Shown here: in pieces, positions 1 through 6,622 of the stretch
Numbering within the stretch: the first letter of the stretch is position 1
Layout of the letters: the number at the start of each line of letters is the position of its first letter
From: a virus
DNA length: 54,059 bases
IMG/VR virus record: IMGVR_UViG_3300030107_001798
Span: 1-54,059 of that record
Strand: one strand, 5' to 3'
Translations under genes and position numbers: made by a program
The notes under the pieces: model-generated
Databases searched by the model: none
Seen by the model: only the letters and a program-made list of their open reading frames with translations
Told to the model about the DNA's origin: nothing

Positions 1-57
1 ACTCTATGCATTGGGATATTATCTTCCATATTTGCATTAACTTGGGCATTAACTGTG
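1..57. repeat. 57-bp direct repeat, left-end copy
   Basis: The first 57 bases recur exactly at 53995-54051. Inside the repeat a 9-base motif GCATTAACT occurs twice with a 12-base period (34-42 and 46-54), like a short iteron pair. After the repeat the two copies diverge (AATAAATAAGG here, TATTAAAT at the other end), so this is not a simple end-to-end overlap of a circular contig. If the ends join, the repeat would form a tandem pair with a 65-base unit just before the first left-arm gene. Confidence 0.9.
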
Positions 58-75
58 AATAAATAAGGAGTTACA

Positions 76-306
76 ATGAACAAACACTATTTTAAAATAA
101 GTCTTGGTGATAATACACATCGAGAAGCAATAAATACACTTGAAGTGTCAGGCACTTTTGAGTATGCTGTTCAATATATGTCAGGTTATATGCAAGCTTT
201 AAAAGACTTAGGTCATGTACTTGGGCCACATAATAATGTGATTTCTGTTGATGATGTCAGCATGATTCATATTGACTATGTTGACCCTTTAAAAGAATTG
301 GAGTAA
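76..306 (+). CDS. hypothetical protein, 76 aa
   Basis: I do not recognise this protein. It starts at an ATG with AAGGAG eight bases upstream. The product is soluble, with no membrane segment and no Cys cluster. It is the first gene after the left-end repeat and is followed three bases later by the next gene, so the two are probably co-transcribed. Its place at the head of the plus-strand arm suggests early expression; this is inferred from position only. Confidence 0.75.
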   Translation: MNKHYFKISLGDNTHREAINTLEVSGTFEYAVQYMSGYMQALKDLGHVLGPHNNVISVDDVSMIHIDYVDPLKELE

Positions 307-309
307 ATA

Positions 310-741
310 ATGAAAAAAGGTAGACTTCGTAAAAATATAGTATGTGTTGATGGTTTTAAATTTAGCGTACAAGCTAGTGAGGGGCATAAGTGTTACCCAC
401 CAGTAAATCAAAACTTAAGAGATGAAGGTACAAATGAATCATTACCTGATTATATTCAAGAAAAATATGGAATTAATGAAGAAGTAATAAATGTACATTA
501 CACTCATCTTGAATGTGGTTTCCCATCTGTTAAAGAAGATTTGCTAATACCTTGGCATGAATGTGCAGATAAAGACGAAAATGGTAACTGGTATATACCA
601 GAGTTTTACCCACCTGGAGATGTTGATTGGAATTGGGTTTATTATGGAGTACCAGCAAGAGTTGTAATGGATGTAATAGTAAAGCATGGTGGTATTGTTA
701 GTGGTAGTTTGCCACCATTATCTTTTAATAAACATAAATAG
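310..741 (+). CDS. hypothetical protein, 143 aa
   Basis: Unknown protein. It begins in the TAAATAATG junction with the previous gene. It has a basic N-terminus (MKKGRLRK) and is rich in Trp, Tyr and Pro in the second half (WNWVYYGVPARVV), which suggests a compact folded domain. No catalytic motif, signal peptide or membrane segment is visible. It belongs to the early run of small accessory genes. Confidence 0.75.
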   Translation: MKKGRLRKNIVCVDGFKFSVQASEGHKCYPPVNQNLRDEGTNESLPDYIQEKYGINEEVINVHYTHLECGFPSVKEDLLIPWHECADKDENGNWYIPEFYPPGDVDWNWVYYGVPARVVMDVIVKHGGIVSGSLPPLSFNKHK

Positions 742-749
742 GAGTCATC

Positions 750-866
750 ATGGTAAGGTTTATAAATTTATTACACAATGCTTTAATGGTATTATTGTGT
801 AGTTTTCTTTTTGTATCTGTTGTATATGGAGTAGCAACAGTCGTATTTTTATTAGCAATTAACTAG
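750..866 (+). CDS. small membrane protein, 38 aa
   Basis: A very short ORF with AGGAGT eight bases before its ATG. After a short N-terminal segment almost the whole product is one hydrophobic helix (about residues 11-37), so it is a single-pass membrane peptide. Tight spacing to both neighbours and the good ribosome site support it as real. Its function is unknown; small early membrane proteins often act on host processes, but nothing here shows that. Confidence 0.6.
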   Translation: MVRFINLLHNALMVLLCSFLFVSVVYGVATVVFLLAIN

Positions 867-877
867 AGGGGTAAATA

Positions 878-988
878 ATGAGTAAAAATGATTTTGTATA
901 TGGAGATATAGATTCAATGAATCATACATATAAAGTAATTAATAATATTAACAATTCAAGAAAAAAGGAAAAACATGGTAACAATTAA
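878..988 (+). CDS. small hypothetical protein, 36 aa
   Basis: ORF starting MSKNDFVYGD with AGGGG ten bases upstream. The product is polar, Asn- and Lys-rich and has no recognisable domain. Its last 14 bases overlap the start of the next gene in another frame, suggesting translational coupling. Support is the ribosome site and placement only. Confidence 0.5.
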   Translation: MSKNDFVYGDIDSMNHTYKVINNINNSRKKEKHGNN

Positions 989-1112
989 AGAATTACAAGA
1001 AAGTGTGCCAGACCTTATTGGCAAGATATATATGGAAGGTGCTGTAACTGTGGTAGAGATACCTCATGGTCGCATTAAAATAATGCCAAAGCATCGTAAG
1101 CCTGGTAGATAA
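975..1112 (+). CDS. small hypothetical protein, 45 aa
   Basis: ORF starting MVTIKELQE with AAGGAAAA just upstream, overlapping the previous gene by 14 bases. The sequence looks like a genuine small fold: an N-terminal helix, an alternating hydrophobic stretch (AVTVVEI, about residues 23-29) and a basic tail (KHRKPGR). The basic tail could bind nucleic acid. The family is not recognised. Confidence 0.55.
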   Translation: MVTIKELQESVPDLIGKIYMEGAVTVVEIPHGRIKIMPKHRKPGR

Positions 1113-1127
1113 AAAGGAGGATTAATA

Positions 1128-1142
1128 ATGTCTAAAGCATAG
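1128..1142 (+). other. four-codon mini-ORF (MSKA-stop) with a very strong ribosome site
   Basis: AAGGAGG at 1114-1120 lies seven bases before ATG TCT AAA GCA TAG. The stop falls 14 bases before the outer stem of the structured element at 1157-1250. The strongest ribosome site in this part of the genome serving a four-codon frame suggests a leader peptide or a start site left behind by an insertion. It is not annotated as a normal gene. Confidence 0.45.
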
Positions 1143-1156
1143 ATAGGACAGGTTGC

Positions 1157-1250
1157 CACCTCATCATAGGTAGAGTGGTCTATGCAAAATTTACGACACA
1201 GGTCGATACCCGCGTCCAACAGTCGGTGAAATCATACATCCGATGAGGTG
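1157..1250 (+). ncRNA. structured intergenic RNA element 1
   Basis: A 9-bp perfect outer stem pairs CACCTCATC (1157-1165) with GATGAGGTG (1242-1250). Within it ATAG/CTAT (1166-1169 with 1180-1183) forms a hairpin, and CGAC/GTCG (1194-1197 with 1222-1225) can enclose a third arm, giving a three-way-junction shape. The stretch is richer in GC than its surroundings and has no convincing gene. The outer stem ends 31 bases before the next start codon. No known RNA family was recognised. Confidence 0.6.
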
Positions 1251-1281
1251 TAAGACGGGACTTTTAAACTTGGAGTTTATA

Positions 1282-1461
1282 ATGACAAAAGATTATATAA
1301 TGTATGATGAAGAGGTTGTTAGAAACCTATCTAAAATGAAAGATTTAATTAATAGTATGAAGACTGCATTTGATTATGTTAGAGGTGACTCTGATGCTAG
1401 ATATATGATGATAGAGACTATTGATAAAGCTATAGAAATAATAAAACAAAAGGAGAAATAA
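1282..1461 (+). CDS. hypothetical helical protein, 59 aa
   Basis: The start at 1282 is chosen because TTGGAG lies just upstream. The longer frame opening at 1243 would put its ATG inside the 3' strand of the RNA stem at 1242-1250. The product is mostly helical (MKDLINSMKTAFDYV, then ETIDKAIEIIKQKEK) with no Cys or membrane segment. Function unknown. Confidence 0.65.
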   Translation: MTKDYIMYDEEVVRNLSKMKDLINSMKTAFDYVRGDSDARYMMIETIDKAIEIIKQKEK

Positions 1462-1501
1462 ATTCATTTATCGAATATCAGATACCTTTGGTGGTGGGTA
1501 C

Positions 1502-1717
1502 ATGAAAACACCATATTATGTAATATATATAATTGCAGATGATTATTGGAGAGCTAACGAAATTTTTAAAGAAGAGACTGGATATGACTTTGATTCATCT
1601 ACTTGCGATTGCTGTGGTTCAGACTTCTGGGTAGATGAGATTGATTCTATTAAAGATGATGAAGTACCAGAAAGAAGATTTGGAAAAGATGTAAAAACAT
1701 TAACTATTATAGGATAA
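1502..1717 (+). CDS. hypothetical Cys-containing protein, 71 aa
   Basis: Small acidic protein with a compact Cys motif, C-D-C-C, near residues 35-38 (STCDCCGSDFW), which could bind a metal ion. The N-terminus (YYVIYIIADDYWRANEIF) looks like a beta strand followed by a helix. The upstream ribosome site is unusual (GGTGGTGGGT). It is followed by a 384-base stretch without a gene that holds the largest structured RNA of the window. Function unknown. Confidence 0.7.
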   Translation: MKTPYYVIYIIADDYWRANEIFKEETGYDFDSSTCDCCGSDFWVDEIDSIKDDEVPERRFGKDVKTLTIIG

Positions 1718-1728
1718 TGTAACAACAT

Positions 1729-2078
1729 AGCCTTTCAGCATGCTACATAAAGGCTTAAGGTTTTTTGCCTAGCGGGTGTTTTTCCACTGATAAAACTTTA
1801 CAAATATTTAATCAAGCCTAACAAGTAAAACCGAAAGGGCTCACAATAATGCTATTGGAGGAAACCTAAGCAAACAATAAAAGTAATACGATGACTATAG
1901 AAACTTGTGTTAACTAGATTGGGCGTATTAATAGCACAATGCATTGCATTGGTGGAAGAGGAGAACTTGTGAGAACTTAGCTCAAAAGGCTAAAGGCTTG
2001 ATAATATGGGCACTGTCATCTTATACCCACAACTACAATCTAAGGTATAAAGAGCTCCGCATCCTCTTGGCAGTGCCC
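1729..2078 (+). ncRNA. large structured noncoding RNA (about 350 nt)
   Basis: The gap 1718-2101 has no convincing gene but is dense in helices: AGCCTTT/AAAGGCT (1729-1735 with 1749-1755), TAATACG/CGTATTA (1884-1890 with 1924-1930), CACAATGC/GCATTGGTG with one bulge (1935-1954), CTTAGC/GCTAAAG with one bulge (1976-1995), and a terminal three-way junction closed by GGGCACTG/CAGTGCCC (2008-2015 with 2071-2078). That junction contains TTATACC/GGTATAA (2021-2050) and AGAG/CTCT. A CC-GAAA-GG tetraloop lies at 1831-1838. It does not show tmRNA features, a matching P7 pair of a group I intron, or the conserved core of RNase P RNA. The exact ends are unknown. Confidence 0.65.
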
Positions 2079-2101
2079 TAATATTTAATAAGGAGTAATC
2101 A

Positions 2102-2260
2102 ATGAAAGTATATGAATGTTTTTATTGTTATGAAAAAACTGATGAAAAAGGAATGAGAGTTTCTGGTCAGACAAAAATAACAAAAAAGATAATTAAAAAT
2201 TGCAAACCATGTGTAAATACATTTGGAGGTAAACATGGTATGTTAATAATAAAGGAGTAA
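2102..2260 (+). CDS. small zinc-ribbon protein, 52 aa
   Basis: Short ORF with AAGGAG eight bases upstream. It contains two CxxC pairs, C-F-Y-C at residues 6-9 and C-K-P-C at 35-38, the layout of a minimal zinc ribbon. The region between them is Lys-rich, which would suit nucleic acid binding. It lies 23 bases after the closing stem of the large structured RNA and is followed three bases later by the next gene. Zinc binding is inferred from the Cys spacing. Confidence 0.7.
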   Translation: MKVYECFYCYEKTDEKGMRVSGQTKITKKIIKNCKPCVNTFGGKHGMLIIKE

Positions 2261-2263
2261 TAA

Positions 2264-2584
2264 ATGAGTAAAGTATCGAGTATAATTTATGATGAAAATA
2301 TGTTTGATTATTATTCAATTGAACAAATATTCACTAAACAATTAATTGATATTAAAAAAAAATATCAATTATCAAACAAGTTAATGGAAGAATTTAAAAA
2401 TGATTGGTTAGAATATATGCATCCAAGTTGTGGCTGGGATTGGGAAGAACTTGTAGACCATTATTATAATAATATGGATGTGTATGAAGTCTGTTCATGC
2501 GATTTTCTTAGTCCCGAAGAGATAAGTGAACACACAAAAATCAATCTTCAAAAACTAAATGAGATAAATATAAGGAGTAAATAA
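2264..2584 (+). CDS. hypothetical protein, 106 aa
   Basis: Unknown acidic protein with AAGGAG upstream. It has a conspicuous aromatic stretch (CGWDWEELVDHYYNN, about residues 58-72) and two further Cys later (VCSCDF). The last base of its stop codon is the first base of the next ATG (TAATG), so translation is coupled. No known domain is recognised. Confidence 0.75.
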   Translation: MSKVSSIIYDENMFDYYSIEQIFTKQLIDIKKKYQLSNKLMEEFKNDWLEYMHPSCGWDWEELVDHYYNNMDVYEVCSCDFLSPEEISEHTKINLQKLNEINIRSK

Positions 2585-2823
2585 TGAGCAAACAAAAACT
2601 ATTTCAAAAGCATAAAGATGATATAGAAATAAAGCTTACACAATGCTTAGAAAGAAAGTACAAAGATGAGCAAGTGGAAGCAAAGGCAGTAAATCATGGA
2701 TGGATACAAGCATTAAAATGGGTAAAAGGATATGATAATTTATGTGATGTTCCAGTAATAACTGGAGATAAGGATACAGATGCTTTGTTAGAAGATGAAA
2801 GAATTGCTCAAGAAGGAGTATAA
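2584..2823 (+). CDS. hypothetical protein, 79 aa
   Basis: Soluble charged protein starting at a TAATG overlap with the previous gene. The first 55 residues look helical and Lys/Glu-rich (KHKDDIEIKLTQCLERKYKD). No motif is recognised. It ends with AAGGAGTATAAAAATG serving as the ribosome site of the next gene, so the two are probably one operon unit. Confidence 0.7.
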   Translation: MSKQKLFQKHKDDIEIKLTQCLERKYKDEQVEAKAVNHGWIQALKWVKGYDNLCDVPVITGDKDTDALLEDERIAQEGV

Positions 2824-2825
2824 AA

Positions 2826-3302
2826 ATGAAAAGAGAGACACAAAAAAGTAAAGTAAAGAAACATCTTGAGTCTGGTCAATCAATTACACCAATAGATGCA
2901 TTAGAACGATACGGATGCTTTAGGTTAGCTGCTATAATTTGGACATTGAAACATGAAGATGGTATGAATATAAAAACTGAGAATGTTAAGAATAAATATG
3001 GTACTAAGTATGGAAAATATACATTAGTTAATGACTCATGCAAAAAAGAGAATAATATATTTGATGATGAAGACTTAAATAAATTGGAGTTGTTATTAAA
3101 AATATATGGATATGAAAAGTTTGACGTTAAAGATAGTTTAAGTGGAAACAAAAGACTGAGAATTGGATATTGGAAACCTCTTAAGACTGAAGATATAGCA
3201 AAAATTCACGGCCATTGCAACTTAAGGCTAGAAGAAGTAGATTGGGAAGACGATGATTGTGGGACTTTATATTGTTATGAAATAAATCTACCAAGATTAT
3301 AA
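2826..3302 (+). CDS. winged helix-turn-helix protein (HTH_39-like)
   Basis: Residues 1-70 match the pattern of the phage helix-turn-helix family usually placed in HTH_39: a helix ending GQSITPIDALERYG, then a recognition-like helix CFRLAAIIWTLKHEDG, then a wing ending YGKYTLV. Such proteins bind DNA and are common as single-copy regulators in phage early regions. The C-terminal half (about 80-158) is acidic and not recognised; it may bind a partner. A role in controlling early or late transcription is plausible but inferred. Confidence 0.7.
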   Translation: MKRETQKSKVKKHLESGQSITPIDALERYGCFRLAAIIWTLKHEDGMNIKTENVKNKYGTKYGKYTLVNDSCKKENNIFDDEDLNKLELLLKIYGYEKFDVKDSLSGNKRLRIGYWKPLKTEDIAKIHGHCNLRLEEVDWEDDDCGTLYCYEINLPRL

Positions 3303-3309
3303 ATAATAA

Positions 3310-3401
3310 TTTGGGGTGTAAAAATATTAATAACTAAAAAGGAATGACTTAAAAGTTAAAGATTTTTAGTGTTGGCTTGGCAGGTATGCCATCACCCCAA
3401 A
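3310..3401 (+). ncRNA. structured intergenic RNA element 3
   Basis: TTTGGGGTG (3310-3318) pairs perfectly with CACCCCAAA (3393-3401), 9 bp. Inside are ACTAAAAA/TTTTTAGT (3333-3340 with 3363-3370, 8 bp) and TGGCA/TGCCA with loop GGTA (3378-3391), making a clean three-way junction. It ends 19 bases before the start of the next gene. No T-run follows the stem, so it does not look like a Rho-independent terminator on this strand. Confidence 0.65.
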
Positions 3402-3420
3402 AAATTAAAAGGAAAGCATT

Positions 3421-3636
3421 ATGATAGCAATTAAAACAACATTTACAGAAAAAGATTATGAATATTTAAAAAATGAAGTATTTTTATATCTTGAAGAATT
3501 AAGAAAATCTGGTGAAACAAATATGTTCGGAGCTGCTAGTTACATAGAAAACGATTTTGAAGTTGATAAAAATATAGCAAGAAGATTTCTATCTGAATGG
3601 ATGAAAACCTATAACAAAAAAGATAAGGAGCAATAA
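3421..3636 (+). CDS. hypothetical protein, 71 aa
   Basis: Small charged protein starting 19 bases after the closing stem of an RNA element, with AAGGAAAG as ribosome site. The pattern ENDFEVDKNIARRFLSEWMKTYN (about 41-64) looks like two helices joined by a turn and could be a small helix-turn-helix, but this is weak. Its stop overlaps the next ATG by one base (TAATG). Confidence 0.65.
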   Translation: MIAIKTTFTEKDYEYLKNEVFLYLEELRKSGETNMFGAASYIENDFEVDKNIARRFLSEWMKTYNKKDKEQ

Positions 3637-3812
3637 TGAGATATTACTGGGAAGCTTTGTTTAGCACAGAATATTTTCCATATTGGGAATTTACAATGTT
3701 AATGATGATTCTACTTCAATGTAGTATGATATATAGAATGCATAGAATAGAACATAAAATAAATATAAATAATGAGACAATGAATGATGTGTTAGATGAA
3801 TTAATAGATTAA
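3636..3812 (+). CDS. small membrane protein with helical tail, 58 aa
   Basis: Short ORF coupled to the previous stop by a TAATG overlap, with AAGGAG upstream. The N-terminus is aromatic (RYYWEALFSTEYFPYWEF), followed by a hydrophobic segment MLMMILLQCSMIY (about 21-33) and a polar helix. This predicts a single-pass or amphipathic membrane peptide. Function unknown. Confidence 0.6.
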   Translation: MRYYWEALFSTEYFPYWEFTMLMMILLQCSMIYRMHRIEHKININNETMNDVLDELID

Positions 3813-3829
3813 AATAAAAGGAGAGAGAC

Positions 3830-4426
3830 ATGGGATTTGATTTAAGTGGCATTAACCCAACAGTAAATAAAGAATTTCCAACAAGATACAATGAAATACT
3901 AAAACAATATGGAAAAGATGGGTATTTAGATTGGAATAAAGAGATACCAGAAAAAGTAAAAAATGAATATTTCCAACTACAAGACGAATATCAATCAAAC
4001 AACCCCGGTGATTACTTTAGAGCAAATGTATGGTGGTGGAGACCATTATGGGATTATGTATGTCATGTATGTGATGATATTCTAATTGAAGAAGATATGG
4101 AAAAAGGCACATACAATGATGGACATGAGATAGATAATGAAAAAGCTTTAGCAATCGCTGATAGACTAAAAACATTACATAAAAATGGAGACATGCTTAA
4201 ACATCAAATAGAAAGAGAAGCTTATCTAAAGGGATTGGATAAAATAGACTGCACAACTTGTAATGGGACTGGACAAAGAAATGATGAATATGTTAAAGGG
4301 GATTGTAATGGATGTAATGGAGAAGGTAAAAGAGAAAGCTGGGAAACAAGTTATCCATTTGAAACAGATTTTGTAATGGACTTTGCAAAATTCTGTGAGC
4401 AATCTGGAGGTTTTAGTATTTGTTAA
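3830..4426 (+). CDS. protein with DnaJ-type CxxCxGxG zinc motifs, 198 aa
   Basis: Two DnaJ-like repeats lie at residues 141-148 (CTTCNGTG) and 159-166 (CNGCNGEG), enough to bind one zinc ion. There is no J domain, so this is not a DnaJ co-chaperone. An upstream aromatic block (WWWRPLWDYVCHVC, about 68-81) holds a further CxxC. The start at AAGGAGAGAGACATG is clear. Phages often carry such CxxCxGxG proteins of unknown role. A 210-base noncoding stretch with several hairpins follows. Confidence 0.75.
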   Translation: MGFDLSGINPTVNKEFPTRYNEILKQYGKDGYLDWNKEIPEKVKNEYFQLQDEYQSNNPGDYFRANVWWWRPLWDYVCHVCDDILIEEDMEKGTYNDGHEIDNEKALAIADRLKTLHKNGDMLKHQIEREAYLKGLDKIDCTTCNGTGQRNDEYVKGDCNGCNGEGKRESWETSYPFETDFVMDFAKFCEQSGGFSIC

Positions 4427-4430
4427 GAAA

Positions 4431-4579
4431 TGGCCCAACAAGTTACTTTGTTAGTATTTTCAAATATTGACGTGAAATAAAAAAACAACAAAGGTTGGGC
4501 CAGAAATTTGCTAACCTGAGCAAGGAATATAAGCTGGTAGTTGTGTAAGTCTACCCAGAGCATCAACGCCAGCTATATT
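4431..4579 (+). ncRNA. structured intergenic RNA element 4 (three successive hairpins)
   Basis: TGGCCCAAC (4431-4439) pairs with GTTGGGCCA (4494-4502), 9 bp, enclosing an AT-rich arm at 4453-4468. Next is TTGCT/AGCAA (4508-4523). Third is a long imperfect stem: AATAT plus AGCTGG (4526-4537, one bulge) with CCAGCTATATT (4569-4579), continued inside by GTTG/CAAC (4540-4543 with 4564-4567). The stretch lies between the zinc-motif protein and the nuclease gene, whose start is 57 bases beyond. No tRNA cloverleaf fits. Confidence 0.65.
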
Positions 4580-4636
4580 TCGATTGACTCTAAACCTTGA
4601 TATTATTAAATTTACGAAGCATTTAGGGAGAGATAA

Positions 4637-5419
4637 ATGGATATTAAAACCATATATAGTTCCTACCTTAAGCATCAAGATTCATTAAGAGAGAGAGATA
4701 AAAATGTCTTTCATGCGTCTTCTGCAGGTAGTTGCTATAGAAAACAAATGTATTCTTATTATGATTTTCCATCTGATGAAAAAGATGATAAGTCATTTAG
4801 GTTACTAAGACTTGGGACATTAGTACATTCTGATTTAGAAAAAGCAATGTCTATGTATGAAGATAAACTTGCTGATATGCAATTACCAGAAAGTCCTATT
4901 AAAAGAAGTATTCATATTGAAGAAAAAGTAAAATATGAACCATTAGATGTAGTAGGAACATTTGACGCTGGTGAATTAATAAGAAACAGTCATACAAAAG
5001 AAGTTGAATTTAATCTCTATGATTATAAAACAGCAGCTGCATATAAATGGACTACTAAGTTTGGATTAAAGAAAAATAGAGTGGCTGGTAGTGATACCAA
5101 TTACAAACTTCAATTAGGTACTTATGCATTAACAGTAAGACATACATACGAACCAGATAGAATTAATATGTATCTTGTATGGTACAATAAAAATACATCA
5201 CAAATGAGAGAGCAAATTGTCAGCAATGAATGGATAGATAAGGCACTTGAATATTGGGCAGAAATCTATGAAATTAAAGAAGACATGGGTAAAGGATTTC
5301 AAGAAGAGTTAATTCCAGAAATTACTTATGGAGTCCCTGTCGCAGATTGGGAATGTAGGTACTGTCAATATTATAGCATATGTCCAAGTAAATTAGCTGA
5401 TAAAAAACCAAAATACTAA
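4637..5419 (+). CDS. RecB/Cas4-like PD-(D/E)XK exonuclease with probable Fe-S cluster
   Basis: The nuclease core is visible in order: H64 (motif I), GTFD ending at D110, D-Y-K at 129-131 and Q159 followed by GTYAL. Four Cys are placed as in AddB and Cas4 nucleases: C33 near the N-terminus and C240, C243, C249 near the C-terminus, the usual ligands of a 4Fe-4S cluster. Such enzymes resect DNA ends 5'-to-3' to make single strands for annealing. The gene directly precedes a Rad52-like annealing protein by nine bases, so it probably supplies the exonuclease half of a recombination pair. AGGGAGAG lies just before the ATG. Confidence 0.85.
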   Translation: MDIKTIYSSYLKHQDSLRERDKNVFHASSAGSCYRKQMYSYYDFPSDEKDDKSFRLLRLGTLVHSDLEKAMSMYEDKLADMQLPESPIKRSIHIEEKVKYEPLDVVGTFDAGELIRNSHTKEVEFNLYDYKTAAAYKWTTKFGLKKNRVAGSDTNYKLQLGTYALTVRHTYEPDRINMYLVWYNKNTSQMREQIVSNEWIDKALEYWAEIYEIKEDMGKGFQEELIPEITYGVPVADWECRYCQYYSICPSKLADKKPKY

Positions 5420-5428
5420 GGAGAAATA

Positions 5429-6067
5429 ATGAGCAATAATAATGAAGTAATAGTAGTTGATGAGCAAATGCTACAGGCTACCGATGCAATAAGAGAAGCA
5501 ATAACAAAGAAACATAAGAAAATATCTAGAATAAAAACACCTAAACCATACATTAAAAAGAAAATGGGATTAGATTATGTAGAAATTGGATATATGAGAA
5601 AACTTGCAGATTCACATTTTCCAGGTTGGTCTTGGACAATACAAGATACTGAAGTATTGGGAAGTGAAGCATACGTTGTACATGGCAGGTTAAGATGGTA
5701 TGATGAAGGATTGTGGAGAGAAGGCGATATGGTTGCAGCTCATAGAATACAAAAGAAGCGTGGAACCAATGAATTTGTAGATATAGGTAATGATGTTAAA
5801 TCAGCTAATACTGATTGTATGAAGAAAGCATTACAAATGTATATGAATATTGCAGATGATGTTTATCGAAATCAAGTTGAAGACCTTACATTAGCTGATG
5901 AACAAAAGAATGATATTCTTGTTGTTGCTAGTGAAATAAGCGAAGAAAGAATGGAACAAATACATGGATTAATAAATGACCAAGCAATAAATACTGCAAA
6001 TTACAATTCATCAAAACTAAAACTAGAGAGAGAACTGGAGAAACAAAATGAAAAGTCTAAACAATAA
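5429..6067 (+). CDS. Rad52/Rad22-like single-strand annealing protein
   Basis: Residues about 45-145 show the Rad52-family pattern: a start motif GLDYVEIGYMRKLAD, HFPGWSWTI, a strand VVHGRLRW, then DIGNDVKSANTDCMKKAL leading into NIADDVY. These proteins form rings and anneal complementary single strands, and in phages they work with an exonuclease and SSB; both are encoded here. The C-terminal 60 residues are charged and variable, typical of an SSB- or partner-binding tail. AGGAG precedes the ATG. The final 20 bases overlap the next gene. Confidence 0.85.
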   Translation: MSNNNEVIVVDEQMLQATDAIREAITKKHKKISRIKTPKPYIKKKMGLDYVEIGYMRKLADSHFPGWSWTIQDTEVLGSEAYVVHGRLRWYDEGLWREGDMVAAHRIQKKRGTNEFVDIGNDVKSANTDCMKKALQMYMNIADDVYRNQVEDLTLADEQKNDILVVASEISEERMEQIHGLINDQAINTANYNSSKLKLERELEKQNEKSKQ

Positions 6068-6338
6068 TTATGGAGAAATTCATTCACTTCTTACGCAAGA
6101 AGAATGTTATACAATTGGCACTAACGATGGAAAAGAATTTAGGAGAGTAGTTTATAAAGGAACTAAACTCTTAAATGGAAAGCCTATGATGGTATTTAAA
6201 ACTGAAGACAATAGTAGGTTGACAGTTAATCCATCATTTCACACTTTCACAATAGAAGAACAACCTCTGCCTCAGCCTGAAGATTTAGAGTCTAAGGTAG
6301 ATGTTTACATTAATAATAAAATAAAAAGGGAGAGATAA
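6048..6338 (+). CDS. hypothetical protein, 96 aa
   Basis: Starts inside the end of the annealing-protein gene, using GGAG nine bases upstream. The middle of the product is rich in predicted beta strands (FRRVVYKGTKLL, MMVFKTED, FHTFTIEE) and could be a small OB- or SH3-like fold, but no family is recognised. It lies between two recombination genes and ends in a TAATG overlap with the next gene, so a role alongside them is a reasonable guess. Confidence 0.7.
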   Translation: MKSLNNNYGEIHSLLTQEECYTIGTNDGKEFRRVVYKGTKLLNGKPMMVFKTEDNSRLTVNPSFHTFTIEEQPLPQPEDLESKVDVYINNKIKRER

Positions 6339-6613
6339 TGGGAAAAGTCTCACAAAAAGATACTCAAGACCTCATAGATAGTGGAGTGTTGAGTAAGAAA
6401 GCTCTATCTGCAATGAAAGAAAAAAACTTAGTTGCTAAAAGCAGAACAACTATCAAAAGGTTTATGAAAACCGCTGATGGTAAATTTGTAGAACCTAAGT
6501 TATATTTTCGTGGGTCAACTGGAACAAAACCATCAAAGAAAATGGAAGAGTTCACAGCTGCTTACAATAAATTGCTAGAGAAATACACAACAACTAAAAC
6601 AAACAATAAATAA
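6338..6613 (+). CDS. basic hypothetical protein, 91 aa
   Basis: Coupled to the upstream gene by a TAATG overlap, with AAGGGAGAG before it. The product is strongly basic, with Lys through most of its length. The segment TQDLIDSGVLSKKALSAMKEK (about 9-29) resembles a helix-turn-helix, and a Lys- and Thr-rich tail follows. DNA binding is plausible. It lies between the annealing protein and SSB. Confidence 0.7.
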   Translation: MGKVSQKDTQDLIDSGVLSKKALSAMKEKNLVAKSRTTIKRFMKTADGKFVEPKLYFRGSTGTKPSKKMEEFTAAYNKLLEKYTTTKTNNK

Positions 6614-6622
6614 GGAGTAATA

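Noticed and set aside
1718-2101. Group I intron, RNase P RNA or tmRNA
   Set aside because: GACTA at 1893-1897 lacks a matching downstream TAGTC-type P7 partner. GGAGGAAAC only superficially resembles the RNase P core and the other conserved blocks are missing. There is no tRNA-like end or tag frame for tmRNA, and no interrupted gene.
3310-3401. Rho-independent terminator
   Set aside because: The stem is strong but followed by an A-rich, not T-rich, stretch on the plus strand, and the loop is a branched 74-base structure.
3830-4426. DnaJ co-chaperone
   Set aside because: Only the CxxCxGxG zinc repeats are present; there is no J domain or HPD motif.
4501-4600. Possible tRNA (AGCTGGTAG resembling a D arm and TTTCGATTG resembling a T loop)
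   Set aside because: No acceptor stem, anticodon arm or CCA-compatible end fits; the bases pair better as the long hairpin described at 4526-4579.
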